Origin: Sphingomonas sp. NFR15
GTDB lineage: Bacteria > Pseudomonadota > Alphaproteobacteria > Sphingomonadales > Sphingomonadaceae
Length of the DNA: 64,000 bases
Assembly: GCF_900103265.1 (NCBI RefSeq)
Contig: NZ_FMWX01000005.1
Coordinates: forward strand, 124,001 to 188,000
Reading direction: 5' to 3'
Positions 22,273 through 30,825 of the stretch are shown in pieces. Under the pieces are notes generated by a model. That model was not told where the DNA came from, made no database searches, and worked only from the letters and a program-made list of their open reading frames with translations. A program made the translations under genes and the position numbers. How positions within the stretch are numbered: the stretch's first letter is position 1; every line of letters starts with the position of its first letter.

Positions 22273-24123
22273 CTATTTGACCACCCCGTCGAGCGTCGCC
22301 GCCACCGTCGGGTGATAGGTCGCGCGCGCGCTCGCATAGATGCGCCGCGCGATCGGCTGGCCCCACGACCCTTGCGCCATCAGCGCGCGATAGAGCGGAT
22401 AGACGAACAGCCCGCGCCCGATCGTGTGCAGATAGTGGTCGAGCGCCGGCACGACCGGATCATAGTGGTTGGCGATGGCGAGGCTGAACCACGCGAAGCC
22501 GATATAGGCGCTCGGCGATTTCGACAGCGCCCAGGCCGAGTCCATTTCCGCCAGTCGCGCCGCCGTCTGCTGGCGCGGCAGGCCGTTGAGGAAGCGCAGC
22601 CATTCCTGAGTGCTCCACCGGCTGGTGTCGATCGAGGCCGCCGCCGCGCCGCCGTCGAACGCGGCGATCCTGGTGTCGATCGCCGCCAGCGTCGCCGAGC
22701 GGACATGCACCGCATTGTCGGGGAGCCCCGGCTGATACGCCCAGCGGTCGAGCTCCAGATCCTTTTCGAGCGCGGCATCGCCCTTGATGAGATTGGCGCG
22801 CAGATCGGCGAGGAAGCCGGCGGTGGTCTGCGGCTGGAAGGCGTGGCGATCGAAATAGCCGCGCAGATACGCATCCCAGCGCGCCCGCCCGACGCGAACT
22901 TCGATCGTGCGCAGGAAGGTCGCGCCCTTGTTGTAATCGAGCTCGCCATATGTGCCGCCGGGATCGCCGTGCAGCCGCGTCGCGCCCGACTCCGGCCCGG
23001 CGGCCTTGAGGTCGCGCTGGAGATTGTCCCAGCTCAGATCGGCGAGCGTCGCGGCGCGCTCCTTGCCATAGACCGCCTCGTCGATGCGGTTCTCGAAATA
23101 GGTGGTGAAGCCCTCGTTGAGCCACGCATCCGACCAGGTCGCGTTGGTGACGAGATTGCCCGACCAGCTATGCGCGAGTTCGTGCGCGATCACATCGACG
23201 TTGGATTTGTCGCCGGTCAGGATCGTCGGCGTGGCGAAGGTGAGGGTCGGGTTCTCCATCCCGCCATAGGGGAAGGAGGGCGGCAGCATCAGGATATCGT
23301 AGCGCCCCCAGCGATACGGCCCGTAGAGCGCGCTCGCCGCCGCGACCATCTTCTCGGTGTCGTCGAGTTCGGCGGCGGCGCGCGCGAGTGTCGCCGGCTC
23401 GGCATAGACGCCGGTGGTCGGCCCGAGCGGCTTGAACGCGAGATCGCCGACCGCGAACGCGATCAGATACGGCGGCACCGCATGCGGCATGTCGAACGCG
23501 AAGCGCTTGCGGCCGTTGGCGGCGGGTTCGCCTTTGGGGGTGAGCCGGTTCGCGCTCATCACCGCGATCATGTCGGCGGGGACGGTGAGGTGCGCCGACC
23601 AGCTCTGGCGGATGCCGGGGCTGTCCTGCGTCGGGATCCAGCTCCGGTTGTTGGTCGGCTCGCCCTGGCTGAACAGGAACGGCTTGGTCTTGCCGGCGGT
23701 GAGCGACGGCGGCAGCCATTGCAGCGCGCTCGCCTTGGGCGCGGAGGTATAGGTGACGACGATCCGCCGCGCGTCACCGATCGCGACGGTGAGCGGCGCG
23801 CCCTTGTCGGGCACGATGGCGCCGACGGTGTATTTCAGCGCGCGGCCCTTGGCGTCGGTGATGCGGGCGATGACGAGCCCGTCGTCATCGAGCACGATCG
23901 AGCCGACGCCCGGCTTGGCGAGGATGTCGAGCGTCGCGGTGCCGCTCAGCCGCTGCGTGGTGAAATTGGCGGTGAGATCGAGATCGACATGCGTCACCCG
24001 CGCCTTTTCCGGCTCGGCGAAGGAGAGCGTGTCCCTCGCTTCGGGCGTGGTGAGGATCGGAGCGGGCGCCGCCGCCGGGGCGGCAAGCGGCGCGGCGGCG
24101 AGCGCGATGAGGGTCGGGATCAT
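22273..24123 (-). CDS. M1 family zinc aminopeptidase
   Basis: 616 aa with a signal peptide (MIPTLIALAAAPLAAPAAAP), so probably periplasmic. The M1 exopeptidase motif is PYGGMENPTLTFATP. The zinc site HELAHSWSGN is followed by the distant Glu in WLNEGFTTYFENRIDE. The overall length and the helical C-terminal part resemble leukotriene A4 hydrolase-type M1 enzymes rather than the longer PepN. It removes N-terminal residues from peptides. Its stop directly abuts the UPF0149 gene on the same strand, suggesting co-transcription. Confidence 0.93.
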   Translation of the reverse strand: MIPTLIALAAAPLAAPAAAPAPILTTPEARDTLSFAEPEKARVTHVDLDLTANFTTQRLSGTATLDILAKPGVGSIVLDDDGLVIARITDAKGRALKYTVGAIVPDKGAPLTVAIGDARRIVVTYTSAPKASALQWLPPSLTAGKTKPFLFSQGEPTNNRSWIPTQDSPGIRQSWSAHLTVPADMIAVMSANRLTPKGEPAANGRKRFAFDMPHAVPPYLIAFAVGDLAFKPLGPTTGVYAEPATLARAAAELDDTEKMVAAASALYGPYRWGRYDILMLPPSFPYGGMENPTLTFATPTILTGDKSNVDVIAHELAHSWSGNLVTNATWSDAWLNEGFTTYFENRIDEAVYGKERAATLADLSWDNLQRDLKAAGPESGATRLHGDPGGTYGELDYNKGATFLRTIEVRVGRARWDAYLRGYFDRHAFQPQTTAGFLADLRANLIKGDAALEKDLELDRWAYQPGLPDNAVHVRSATLAAIDTRIAAFDGGAAAASIDTSRWSTQEWLRFLNGLPRQQTAARLAEMDSAWALSKSPSAYIGFAWFSLAIANHYDPVVPALDHYLHTIGRGLFVYPLYRALMAQGSWGQPIARRIYASARATYHPTVAATLDGVVK

Positions 24124-24304
24124 CGCAGCGTGCTACCGGGTTTCGTGGGGCGGGCAAAGAGGGGGTGGGGTGCGCGGCGAGCGGAACCAGCACATTGAAT
24201 ACTTCGATTGGTTCATGCATGTGCCGATGATCAAAACTGGCATCAACCATAGCGGCTGCGCTGGGGTGAGCCGAGCACCCACAGTTTTTTGGGGTAGAGT
24301 TACT

Positions 24305-24313
24305 AACCTAGGT
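24305..24313. repeat. Left 9-bp direct repeat flanking accessory module
   Basis: AACCTAGGT occurs here and again at 26245-26253, bracketing the AT-richer two-gene module. CTAG is rare in genomes of this type, which makes the pair more notable than its length suggests. The surrounding 24124-24342 gap holds no gene I can support. Confidence 0.35.
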
Positions 24314-24342
24314 GATTGCTTCTATCACCCCGCTAAGCGGCG

Positions 24343-24741
24343 TCAGGGGTGAAGCTGTCCCCGCGCTACTGCTTTGCGCTTAAGTCGCTTTGATATGTTC
24401 TTCTGGGCCTTGTCTGCGTGGCCGGTATAATCCGCGAGGGCGTGGGCCGGATTGGCCGGTGCGGTCGGGGTCGCGGCTAGTGGATCATCCTGACAGGGGA
24501 TGGCCTCCACCTGAAATTCGCCCACGCTCACCCCGAATACTGCCGCCGATTGACGGCCCGTACTAGTATACAACGCATGCGACGCGGCCGCTGTTGTCAA
24601 CGAACCGCGATCTAGTGACATCAACCCGGCGTCATTCGGCTGGGGCTTGAAGCGGTCGCTTGCAGGCTCTCCATCTTGAATGAAGTTAGGGTGAATTTGC
24701 CTAAACATTACCTCATCGGCTGATGTCAGCGGGTTACCCAT
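24343..24741 (-). CDS. Hypothetical accessory protein, small partner
   Basis: 132 aa from ATG 24741, which overlaps the upstream gene's stop (ATGGGTAA), indicating coupling. Features: RQIHPNFIQDGEP near the N-terminus, FKPQPND, LYTSTGRQSAAVFGVSVGEF in the middle, and a basic C-terminal helix KAQKNISKRLKRKAVARGQL. No signal peptide or membrane segment. I recall similar unnamed proteins with an HP...DG...S..F.P pattern paired with a larger partner in variable genome regions, but I know no demonstrated function. Base composition is clearly more AT-rich than the neighbouring core genes, pointing to transfer. Confidence 0.7.
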   Translation of the reverse strand: MGNPLTSADEVMFRQIHPNFIQDGEPASDRFKPQPNDAGLMSLDRGSLTTAAASHALYTSTGRQSAAVFGVSVGEFQVEAIPCQDDPLAATPTAPANPAHALADYTGHADKAQKNISKRLKRKAVARGQLHP

Positions 24742-25858
24742 CAGCGGCGATCCGTTTGTCGAACTCCGCAACAAGTGCATCTACGCTTCTGAAATCATGC
24801 GGCTCCATTTCCGCGTCACCATCCACCTGGATTCCGTACATTTCTATTGCGCCGCCGCTCCCGAACTCAATCGAGTAGTCCCAACCGTCAATTTCAAAAT
24901 CGATGAGGATCGCCGCTTCTTCTGTAGGGTAAATGCGATAAAGCTCACAGAACGCTGGCCGCTGATCGAAAAACTGGCTTGCGCTTTCTAGCGCATCCCC
25001 AGCAATCTGTTTTCCGCTTCCATCGTGCCAGCCATCCGGCAACGCGCGAAGTTCCGAGAGGCGCTTCATGGCCTTCTCAAAGGCGGCGCGAGCCTCATCA
25101 AACACGATGCCAACTTCGAACACATCAGACACGCCCCTAAAGCGATCTTGACTGTCGAGTTCAGCGAGAAGTTCGAATTGAACATCATTGTTGAGTTCAT
25201 TGGCGAATTCTTCATAGATTTGAAACGGGTCAACGGGGATATTTATGTTTCCGTACTTCTCCGTCCTTACGATAATGTGGCCCTGATAGCCGCTGGGAAC
25301 ATAAGTCCCGATCAACTCACCGATGCCTTCGATGCGAGTCAAATAGGTCTCGCGAGCGCCAGTGATAAGCTGTTTTCGGCGAAGCGCGTCGAAGTACACG
25401 ACGCCGCCAGTCCCGCGAGAGGTTAACTCGATAGTTTCGTTGTCCCGAAGTCCAGCCCCGAATCTATTAAGCGCCCTTACTTTTTCGGCATTAAGTGCGG
25501 TGATTCGTCCGTCTTGGCCGTCGATGAGCGCAACGACGTCATCGTAAGCGGCCTCAACAATCTCCTCAATCTCGTCGGCAAACCCAGGGAGATTGGCTTG
25601 AGCGCTGTCTCGGTTCCACTCCAGCTTCGGAATCGCGCTGCCTTCTCGTATCGAGATGAGGTCGAATGAGAGACTCTTGTCGAAGCCTTTCGGCACACGC
25701 TGGCGATCCGAGTTTCGCCGTCGCCATTCGTCCTTGGCGTAGGAAACAAGGAGGTCGCGGAAGGCCGGGAGATCAGCCAGCACCTCGACAGGAAGCCGCG
25801 CGTTGCGAAAGCGGCTTCCCCTGTAGTGCAGACTGAAAATCGTCGGTTCGTCTGGCAT
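24734..25858 (-). CDS. Hypothetical accessory protein, large partner
   Basis: 374 aa from ATG 25858 (MPDEPTIFSLHYRG), with GAGGGG upstream; the ATG at 25879 has a poorer site. N-terminal part: YRGSRFRNARLPVEVLADLP, then VPKGFDKSLSFDLISIREGS. The middle (LTRIEGIGELIGTYVPSGYQ, then GHIIVRTEKYGNI) looks like a beta-barrel or SH3-like domain. The C-terminal part (LPDGWHDGSGKQ, LYRIYPTEEAAILIDFEIDG) looks like an alpha/beta domain. It is soluble and acidic. I do not recognise a catalytic motif. Its pairing with the downstream small gene and its atypical composition suggest a mobile two-gene module such as a defence or toxin-antitoxin unit, which is inference only. Confidence 0.75.
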   Translation of the reverse strand: MPDEPTIFSLHYRGSRFRNARLPVEVLADLPAFRDLLVSYAKDEWRRRNSDRQRVPKGFDKSLSFDLISIREGSAIPKLEWNRDSAQANLPGFADEIEEIVEAAYDDVVALIDGQDGRITALNAEKVRALNRFGAGLRDNETIELTSRGTGGVVYFDALRRKQLITGARETYLTRIEGIGELIGTYVPSGYQGHIIVRTEKYGNINIPVDPFQIYEEFANELNNDVQFELLAELDSQDRFRGVSDVFEVGIVFDEARAAFEKAMKRLSELRALPDGWHDGSGKQIAGDALESASQFFDQRPAFCELYRIYPTEEAAILIDFEIDGWDYSIEFGSGGAIEMYGIQVDGDAEMEPHDFRSVDALVAEFDKRIAADG

Positions 25859-25902
25859 CGGCCCCTCGGTAGGCGGCATTGAGTATCTCGCGCGATCGCC
25901 AA

Positions 25903-25977
25903 CGCCAACATTTTTTGTCAGGACATCGTTACTCCGCGCCGGCAAACAGGATACATGTTGGGCGTTCCCGCCAACAT
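25903..25977. promoter_or_regulatory. Repeated half-sites and palindrome upstream of the module
   Basis: CGCCAACAT occurs at 25903-25911 and at 25969-25977. The second copy forms a near-perfect palindrome with ATGTTGGGCG at 25955-25964. The sites lie 45-120 bases before the large-partner start, where an operator is expected. The remaining sequence to 26346 holds no gene I can support. Confidence 0.4.
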
Positions 25978-26244
25978 CATCGAAGTCACCGAGCTTAGAA
26001 GTGTATCCTTTGCCGAAGCTGCCGGCAGTCGGCGCCGTCGAACTGATAGCTCGCCAGCTCGGTGCTAGAGTCAGGTTTGCCAGTGTCGGTGATCCGAGGT
26101 GGCGGCACGAATGGGAGAAATGTCTCCGCTCGCCCCGTCCGCATCGCCGGTCATTCCCGCATGACAAGTCCAGCCACGCCGCTACGCACCGCGCCCCCGC
26201 CGGCCCACGCTTCCCCCGCCAACCCCCCACAAACCACCGCTAGA

Positions 26245-26253
26245 AACCTAGGT
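26245..26253. repeat. Right 9-bp direct repeat flanking accessory module
   Basis: Second copy of AACCTAGGT, 1.9 kb from the first, just before the typical high-GC sequence resumes at the CMD-family gene. Confidence 0.35.
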
Positions 26254-26346
26254 ATGTCTGCCGCCGCGCCCCGTCTGCCCCGATATCCGGTGCATCGGCG
26301 GCGTCGAATACGATGTCCGCGCCGCCGCATCGAGAAGGAGTGCAGC

Positions 26347-26670
26347 ATGAGCGGACCCGACTTCACCAGCCCGCGCGAGGCGGCGCGCGCCTTCACGCCC
26401 GAGCTTACCCGCTATGTCGAAGATCCGCTGTATGCGCAGGTGTGGGAGCGCGGCGGCCTGAGCAAGCGCGAGCGCAGCATCGCCACCGTCGCCGCGCTGC
26501 GCGCGCTGGACGAGCTTCCGGCGCATCTTCGCCGCGGCGTCGAGAACGGCGTCGACACGCGCGCGTTCAGCGAACTCATCACGCATCTCGCCTTTTACGC
26601 CGGCTTCCCGGCCGCGATCTCCGCGTCGGTCCGCGCCGCCGAGACGCTCGGGCCGCTCGGCGACGGCTGA
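26347..26670 (+). CDS. Carboxymuconolactone decarboxylase family protein
   Basis: 107 aa from ATG 26347 with AGAAGGAG about 9 bases upstream. The family core is present: SKRERSIATVAALRALDELP, the helix AHLRRGVENGV, and ELITHLAFYAGFPAAISASV. The family covers both aromatic-acid pathway enzymes and AhpD-like redox proteins. AhpD-type CxxC cysteines are absent, so a redox role is unlikely. A perfect 8-bp-stem hairpin follows the stop. Confidence 0.85.
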   Translation: MSGPDFTSPREAARAFTPELTRYVEDPLYAQVWERGGLSKRERSIATVAALRALDELPAHLRRGVENGVDTRAFSELITHLAFYAGFPAAISASVRAAETLGPLGDG

Positions 26671-26676
26671 CGATCC

Positions 26677-26695
26677 TCGAACCGCCCCGGTTCGA
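26677..26695 (+). terminator. Short perfect hairpin after CMD-family gene
   Basis: TCGAACCG (26677-26684) and CGGTTCGA (26688-26695) form an 8-bp stem with a 3-base loop six bases after the stop. There is no T-run. Confidence 0.45.
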
Positions 26696-26794
26696 CGCCT
26701 CCCCACGAGAGACACCGCCCCCCGCGCGGGCCGGGCGCGGCTGGCCACCCCGTTTTCCTCCCGACCACCCCTGCAAGACGAAAAGGATAGCATC

Positions 26795-27346
26795 ATGAAG
26801 GTACTTACGGACATCATCCTGTCGAAATCGGCATTCTCGGCAGAGATCGACGTTCCGATCGAGAAGATCGACATCGCCGATTGGCTGTTCAACCTCGCCG
26901 AGGCGGAATATCAGCGCTGCTGCCCGCCCGATCACATCGCCGCCGCCACCACCCACACCGATGATGGCCGGCTGATGTCGATCAATGTCGAGATGATCGG
27001 CACCGGTCTGGTCGTCCAGCACTATGTCGCCGAAGAAGCGGGGCCGACCTATTGCCGCATGAACTCGATTTCGGACGTGTTCACCGCCAACGGCCGCACC
27101 CAGGTCAACGTGATCTGGGAGCTCAAGGCCGAGCGCATCGACGGCGGCCGTACCCGTTACACCAATGCCGTGACCGCGCATCCGACCGACGCCTTCATGG
27201 ACTTCATCGCCGCGCACGGCATCGCTTATGAGGACGCTGCCAAGGCGCGCCAGGATGCCGGCGGCGACCATAACAGCCGCGAGACGCCGCTGTTCGCCGC
27301 GAGCATCGCGCGCCGCGCGCTCGCGAGCGACACGAAAGCGGCCTGA
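26795..27346 (+). CDS. Hypothetical protein, START-like in appearance
   Basis: 183 aa (MKVLTDIILSKSAFSAEIDV) with a plausible AAAGGA ribosome site. Alternating beta segments such as RLMSINVEMIGTGLVVQHYV and INVIW-type strands, with a C-terminal helix, suggest a SRPBCC/START-like cup for a hydrophobic ligand. I do not recognise the family. No signal peptide or membrane helices. It follows the CMD gene by 124 bases on the same strand. Confidence 0.65.
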   Translation: MKVLTDIILSKSAFSAEIDVPIEKIDIADWLFNLAEAEYQRCCPPDHIAAATTHTDDGRLMSINVEMIGTGLVVQHYVAEEAGPTYCRMNSISDVFTANGRTQVNVIWELKAERIDGGRTRYTNAVTAHPTDAFMDFIAAHGIAYEDAAKARQDAGGDHNSRETPLFAASIARRALASDTKAA

Positions 27347-27410
27347 CGCTCGTCCCCGGCAAGGCGGCGCCGGAACGCCCCCGGCGCCGTCTTCGCCGAG
27401 GATCGTCGGG

Positions 27411-27583
27411 CCTGTCCTACACGCGGCGCGGGTGCCATATCGCGGCCCCGCCCGCCGACCGCGTCCGCCGATCATGGTCCTGCCCGTGCCATGCGCGGAG
27501 TGCGCGCGCGCGGTGTGTGCGTAAAAGTGACAGGTCCGTACCGTGTGCCGTGTGGCTGACCTTTGCCATTTTTCGTCTCGGCC
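27411..27583. repeat. Dispersed repeat, copy A
   Basis: This segment matches 36249-36425 in the same orientation. Shared landmarks in order are CCTGTCCTACA, GCCATA, GCCGATC, AAAAGTGACA (27523-27532), CCGTACCGTG (27536-27545), and a final GCCAT...GGCC block. The copies have diverged by substitutions and small gaps. It fills the gap after the 26795-27346 gene and runs into the 3' end of the NTF2-like gene. Confidence 0.7.
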
Positions 27584-27955
27584 GAGCGTCAGATACAGCT
27601 CCGCCTCGATCACCCAGCCGCCGCCGCGCTCGCGCCACTTGGCGGTATAGACCCCCGAGGCGCTGGTCTCACCAGCGATCACGCCCTGCCAGCGGCCGTG
27701 TTCGAACGCGATCGGCTCGACCGGCGAGGCCACGATCGTCTCGGGCGTGCGCGTATAGACGGTGCGCGGCGCGGCGGCGAACTCGCGCCGCCACGCCGCG
27801 AGCTGCGCCTTGCGCCCGTTCAGCACCGCGCTGTCGGTGCCGGTGACGAGCACCGCGTCCGCCGCGAGCAGCGGCCCGATCGCGGCGAGATCGCCCTCGG
27901 CGAGCGCGCGGTTGAACGCCGCGCGGCGCAGGCGGATGGCGAGATCGGCGCTCAT
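27578..27955 (-). CDS. NTF2-like (DUF4440/SnoaL) protein whose stop codon is lost
   Basis: Coordinates give the recognisable domain, 126 residues from ATG 27955, which overlaps the stop of the upstream yaiI-like gene (ATGA). The fold segments ALAEGDLAAIGPLLAADAVL, LNGRKAQLAAWRREF, HGRWQGVIAG and WRERGGGWVIEAELYLTLGR are typical of small ketosteroid-isomerase-like proteins, which end near this last strand. Here no stop follows. The frame runs into dispersed repeat copy A and stays open to 26579, antisense to the 26795-27346 gene. That tail is arginine-rich and does not look like protein. The repeat has apparently replaced the natural stop. Confidence 0.75.
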
Positions 27956-28410
27956 CGCGCGCGCTTCACCAGCGCGGTGTCGAGCGCTTGCAGGAAGCGC
28001 GAGCGGTCGGCCTTGGCGAACGGCGCGGGCCCGCCGATCACGTCGCCGCCGGCGCGCAGATCGGCCATGATCGCGCGCGTCGCGATCGCCCCGCCGATCG
28101 AACTGGCGGTGAACGGCTTGCCGGTCGGCGCGAGCACGGTGGCGCCGGCCTTGAGGCAGCGGTCGGCGAGCAGGATGTCGGCGGTGACGACGACCGCGCC
28201 CGCATCGGCGCGTTCGGCGATCCAGTCGTCGGCGGCGTCGAACCCGTCCGACACCACCACGCGGCTGACCAGCGGATGCTGCGGAATGCGGAACGGACTG
28301 TTGCTGACGACGATCACCGGCACGTTCCGGCGATAGGCGACCTTGTAGATCTCCTCCTTGACCGGGCAGGCGTCGCCATCGACGAGGATGCGGGGGGTGG
28401 TGTCGGTCAT
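27952..28410 (-). CDS. YaiI/YqxD family (DUF188, PIN-like) protein
   Basis: 152 aa from ATG 28410 (MTDTTPRILVDGDACPVK), with AGGA 8 bases upstream. The family motif VDGDACPVKEEIYKVA and the segments VVVTADILLADRCL and LAPTGKPF are intact. The conserved Asp residues resemble a PIN-type nuclease site. Length matches the family's usual 150 aa. Coupled to the NTF2-like gene by a 4-base overlap. Function is not established in the family. Confidence 0.9.
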   Translation of the reverse strand: MTDTTPRILVDGDACPVKEEIYKVAYRRNVPVIVVSNSPFRIPQHPLVSRVVVSDGFDAADDWIAERADAGAVVVTADILLADRCLKAGATVLAPTGKPFTASSIGGAIATRAIMADLRAGGDVIGGPAPFAKADRSRFLQALDTALVKRAR

Positions 28411-28440
28411 CCGATGGTCCTGCAATTGCGCTCCCTACCA

Positions 28441-28633
28441 CCATTCGTTCCGAGCGGCGTCGAGGGATAGGCCTCATGCGTATCGCGTCGTGTCTCGACT
28501 TCGCTCGACACGAATGGGGTGGTGGAAGGCATCCTCCGGCTTTCCGATCGTGCATCCCAAACCGTTCGTGTCGAGCGAAGTCGAGACACTTGCGCTTCGT
28601 CGCGGCCCCTCGACTTCGCTCGGGACGAACGGG
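28441..28633. repeat. Cluster of four REP-like palindromic units
   Basis: Four related units of about 27 bases lie at 28441-28467, 28490-28517, 28562-28589 and 28607-28633. They alternate in orientation. The second and third are near-exact inverted copies (TCGACTTCGCTCGACACGAA against its complement), able to form a long hairpin. The core TTCGTGTCGAGCGAAGTCGA recalls intergenic palindromes common in sphingomonads. They occupy the gap between yaiI and the ABC-F gene. Confidence 0.75.
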
Positions 28634-28639
28634 TTGGTT

Positions 28640-30502
28640 CTAGGCCGCGATTCCCTCAAGCGATTCGCTGATCTCGAACCACACCGCCTCGGCCGCTTCG
28701 AGCTTCTTCGCCACCGTCGCGCGTTCCTTCGCCCGCGCGTGCGGGTTCATCCGCGCGAGCCACGGTTCCGCCACCGAGGGATCGGCGATGGCGCGGTCGA
28801 TCGCGTCGCGCTGGCGGGTCAGCTTGGCGACCAGCGCCTCGGCCTCGTGCGCGCGCTTCTGCAAGGCGTTGGCCTGCTCGCGCGCGGCGTCGGCGGCCTT
28901 GTCCTTGGCTTTCGCCTTGCCCTTGGCCTCGGCGGCGGCGGGGTCGCCGGCGAGCACGAAGGCGATATAGTCCTCCATGCTGCCGTCATATTCGCGCGCG
29001 GTGCCGTTATCGACCAGCACCAGCCGGTCGGCGGTCAGCTCGACCATATGGCGATCGTGGCTGACGAGGATGACCGCGCCGTCATAGGCGTTGAGCGCCT
29101 GCACCAGCGCCTCGCGCGCATCGACATCGAGGTGGTTGGTCGGCTCGTCGAGGATCAGCATGTGCGGCGCGTCGCGGGTGATGAGCGCGAGCGCGAGCCG
29201 CGCGCGCTCGCCGCCCGAAAGCTTGCCGACCTTGGTGATGGCCTTGTCGCCCTGGAAGCCGAACCGGCCAAGCTGTGCGCGCACCGACGCCGGGGTCTTG
29301 CCCGGCATCACCCGGATCATGGTTTCGAGCGGCGTGTCGTCGCCGTCGAGTTCCTCGACCTGATATTGGGTGAAATAGCCGACGCGCATCTTGCCGCTCG
29401 CGTTCATCGCGCCGTGCATCGGCGCGAGCTGCGCGGCGAGCAGCCGGGCGAGCGTGGTCTTGCCGTTGCCGTTGCGGCCGAGCAGCGCGACGCGGTCATT
29501 GGGGTCGATCCGCAGGTTGAGCCGCTGGAGGATCGGCGTCTCGCCATAGCCGACCGTGGCGAGATCGAGCGTGATGAGCGGCGGCTTCAGCTCGTCGGGG
29601 CTGGGGAATTCGAACGACAGCGACGGATCTTCGGCCATCGCCGCGATCGGCTGCATCTTGGCGAGCATCTTCTGGCGCGACTGCGCCTGTTTCGCGGTCG
29701 ATGCGCGCGCCGAATTGCGCGCGATATAATCCTGCAGCTTGGCGCGCTGCGCGTCCTGGTTGGCCTTGGCGGCGGCGAGCTGCGCCGCCCGCTCGGCACG
29801 TTGCCGCTCGAAGCTGTCGTAATTGCCCGTGTACATCGCGACGCGCCCGCCCTCGACGTGGAGGATCGTGTCGACGACGTTGTTGAGCAGGTCGCGCTCG
29901 TGGCTGATGACGACCATCATGTTGGGGTATGACTTGAGGAAGTTCTCCAGCCACAAGGTCGCTTCGAGATCGAGGTGGTTCGAAGGCTCGTCGAGCAGCA
30001 GCAGATCGGGTTCGGAGAACAGCAACGCCGCCAGCGCGACGCGCATCTTCCAGCCGCCCGAATAGCTGTCGAGCGGGCGGTTCTGCATCTCCTCGTCGAA
30101 ACCGAGGCCGACCAGGATCGAGGAGGCGCGCGCCGGCGCGGTATAGGCGTCGATCGCGCCCAGCCGCTCGTAGATCTCGCCGAGCCGATCGGCATCCTCG
30201 CAGGTTTCCGATTCGGTCAGCAGCGCGGCGCGCTCGACATCGGCGGCGAGCACGGTTTCGATCGGCGTCGCGGTGCCCTGCGGTGCGTCCTGCTTGAGAT
30301 AGCCGATCCGCGTCTTGCGCGGCATCTCGATCTCGCCGGTATCCGGGTCGATCGAGCCGATCATCACCTTCATCAGCGTCGATTTACCCGCGCCGTTGCG
30401 GCCGATCAGCCCGACGCGGCTCTTGCCGGGCAGCGCCGCCGAGGCGTTGTCGAGGATCGTCCGCCCGCCAAGGCGCACCGTGATACCGTTGATATTGAGC
30501 AT
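28640..30502 (-). CDS. ABC-F family ATPase
   Basis: 620 aa with two ABC domains and no membrane part, as in YheS/Uup-type translation factors that act on the ribosome. Domain 1: Walker A GLIGRNGAGKSTL, signature YSGGWKMRVALA, Walker B LLLLDEPSNHLD. Domain 2: LLGRNGNGKTTLARLL, LSGGERARLALAL, LILDEPTNHLD. Between them is the charged linker RQRAERAAQLAAAKANQDAQ. A Lys/Ala-rich coiled coil forms the C-terminus. ATG 30502 (MLNINGITVRLGG) best fits the domain start, but in-frame ATGs exist up to 30532 and no ribosome site is strong. Confidence 0.92.
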   Translation of the reverse strand: MLNINGITVRLGGRTILDNASAALPGKSRVGLIGRNGAGKSTLMKVMIGSIDPDTGEIEMPRKTRIGYLKQDAPQGTATPIETVLAADVERAALLTESETCEDADRLGEIYERLGAIDAYTAPARASSILVGLGFDEEMQNRPLDSYSGGWKMRVALAALLFSEPDLLLLDEPSNHLDLEATLWLENFLKSYPNMMVVISHERDLLNNVVDTILHVEGGRVAMYTGNYDSFERQRAERAAQLAAAKANQDAQRAKLQDYIARNSARASTAKQAQSRQKMLAKMQPIAAMAEDPSLSFEFPSPDELKPPLITLDLATVGYGETPILQRLNLRIDPNDRVALLGRNGNGKTTLARLLAAQLAPMHGAMNASGKMRVGYFTQYQVEELDGDDTPLETMIRVMPGKTPASVRAQLGRFGFQGDKAITKVGKLSGGERARLALALITRDAPHMLILDEPTNHLDVDAREALVQALNAYDGAVILVSHDRHMVELTADRLVLVDNGTAREYDGSMEDYIAFVLAGDPAAAEAKGKAKAKDKAADAAREQANALQKRAHEAEALVAKLTRQRDAIDRAIADPSVAEPWLARMNPHARAKERATVAKKLEAAEAVWFEISESLEGIAA

Positions 30503-30655
30503 AACGCGCGCGCTTACCATGCGGTGCAGCATTCGTCACCTCTCGGCGTCGACGGCGAAGCTGTGGAACATATCGCGGCCGCATGCGTTGAATCGTGCAT
30601 AACCGACGGTGAGTCGAAAAATGACCTCTCTCCGCACGGATATGAGGAGCGAACG

Positions 30656-30808
30656 ATGAACGGTGTTATCTATTTTCGCGCGGATCATGAACTGGTCGGC
30701 CGGGTGATCGCGGAGAAGCTGCGCCGCCGCACCGATCGTACCCGGATCGACGACGGCTTCCGCGTGGCGACCCGCAACGACGCGCATTTCGCCCCGGCTC
30801 TCGCGTAA
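30656..30808 (+). CDS. Small basic protein, 50 aa
   Basis: MNGVIYFRADHELVGRVIAE begins a 50-residue frame ending TAA at 30808. GAGGAGCG ends four bases before the ATG, a strong ribosome site. The middle is rich in Arg (KLRRRTDRTRIDDGF). It is divergent from the ABC-F gene and convergent with the histidine kinase. I do not recognise it. Confidence 0.5.
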   Translation: MNGVIYFRADHELVGRVIAEKLRRRTDRTRIDDGFRVATRNDAHFAPALA

Positions 30809-30825
30809 CCGGCACGACGGGCGGC

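Noticed and set aside
26579..27577. C-terminal extension of the NTF2-like frame
   Set aside because: It is arginine-rich, runs antisense through another gene and does not resemble protein; treated as readthrough after stop loss.
27417..27638. 73-aa minus-strand frame inside dispersed repeat copy A, with a counterpart at 36208-36429
   Set aside because: Both start similarly, but a 1-base length difference breaks the shared frame after about 11 codons, so a conserved protein is not supported.
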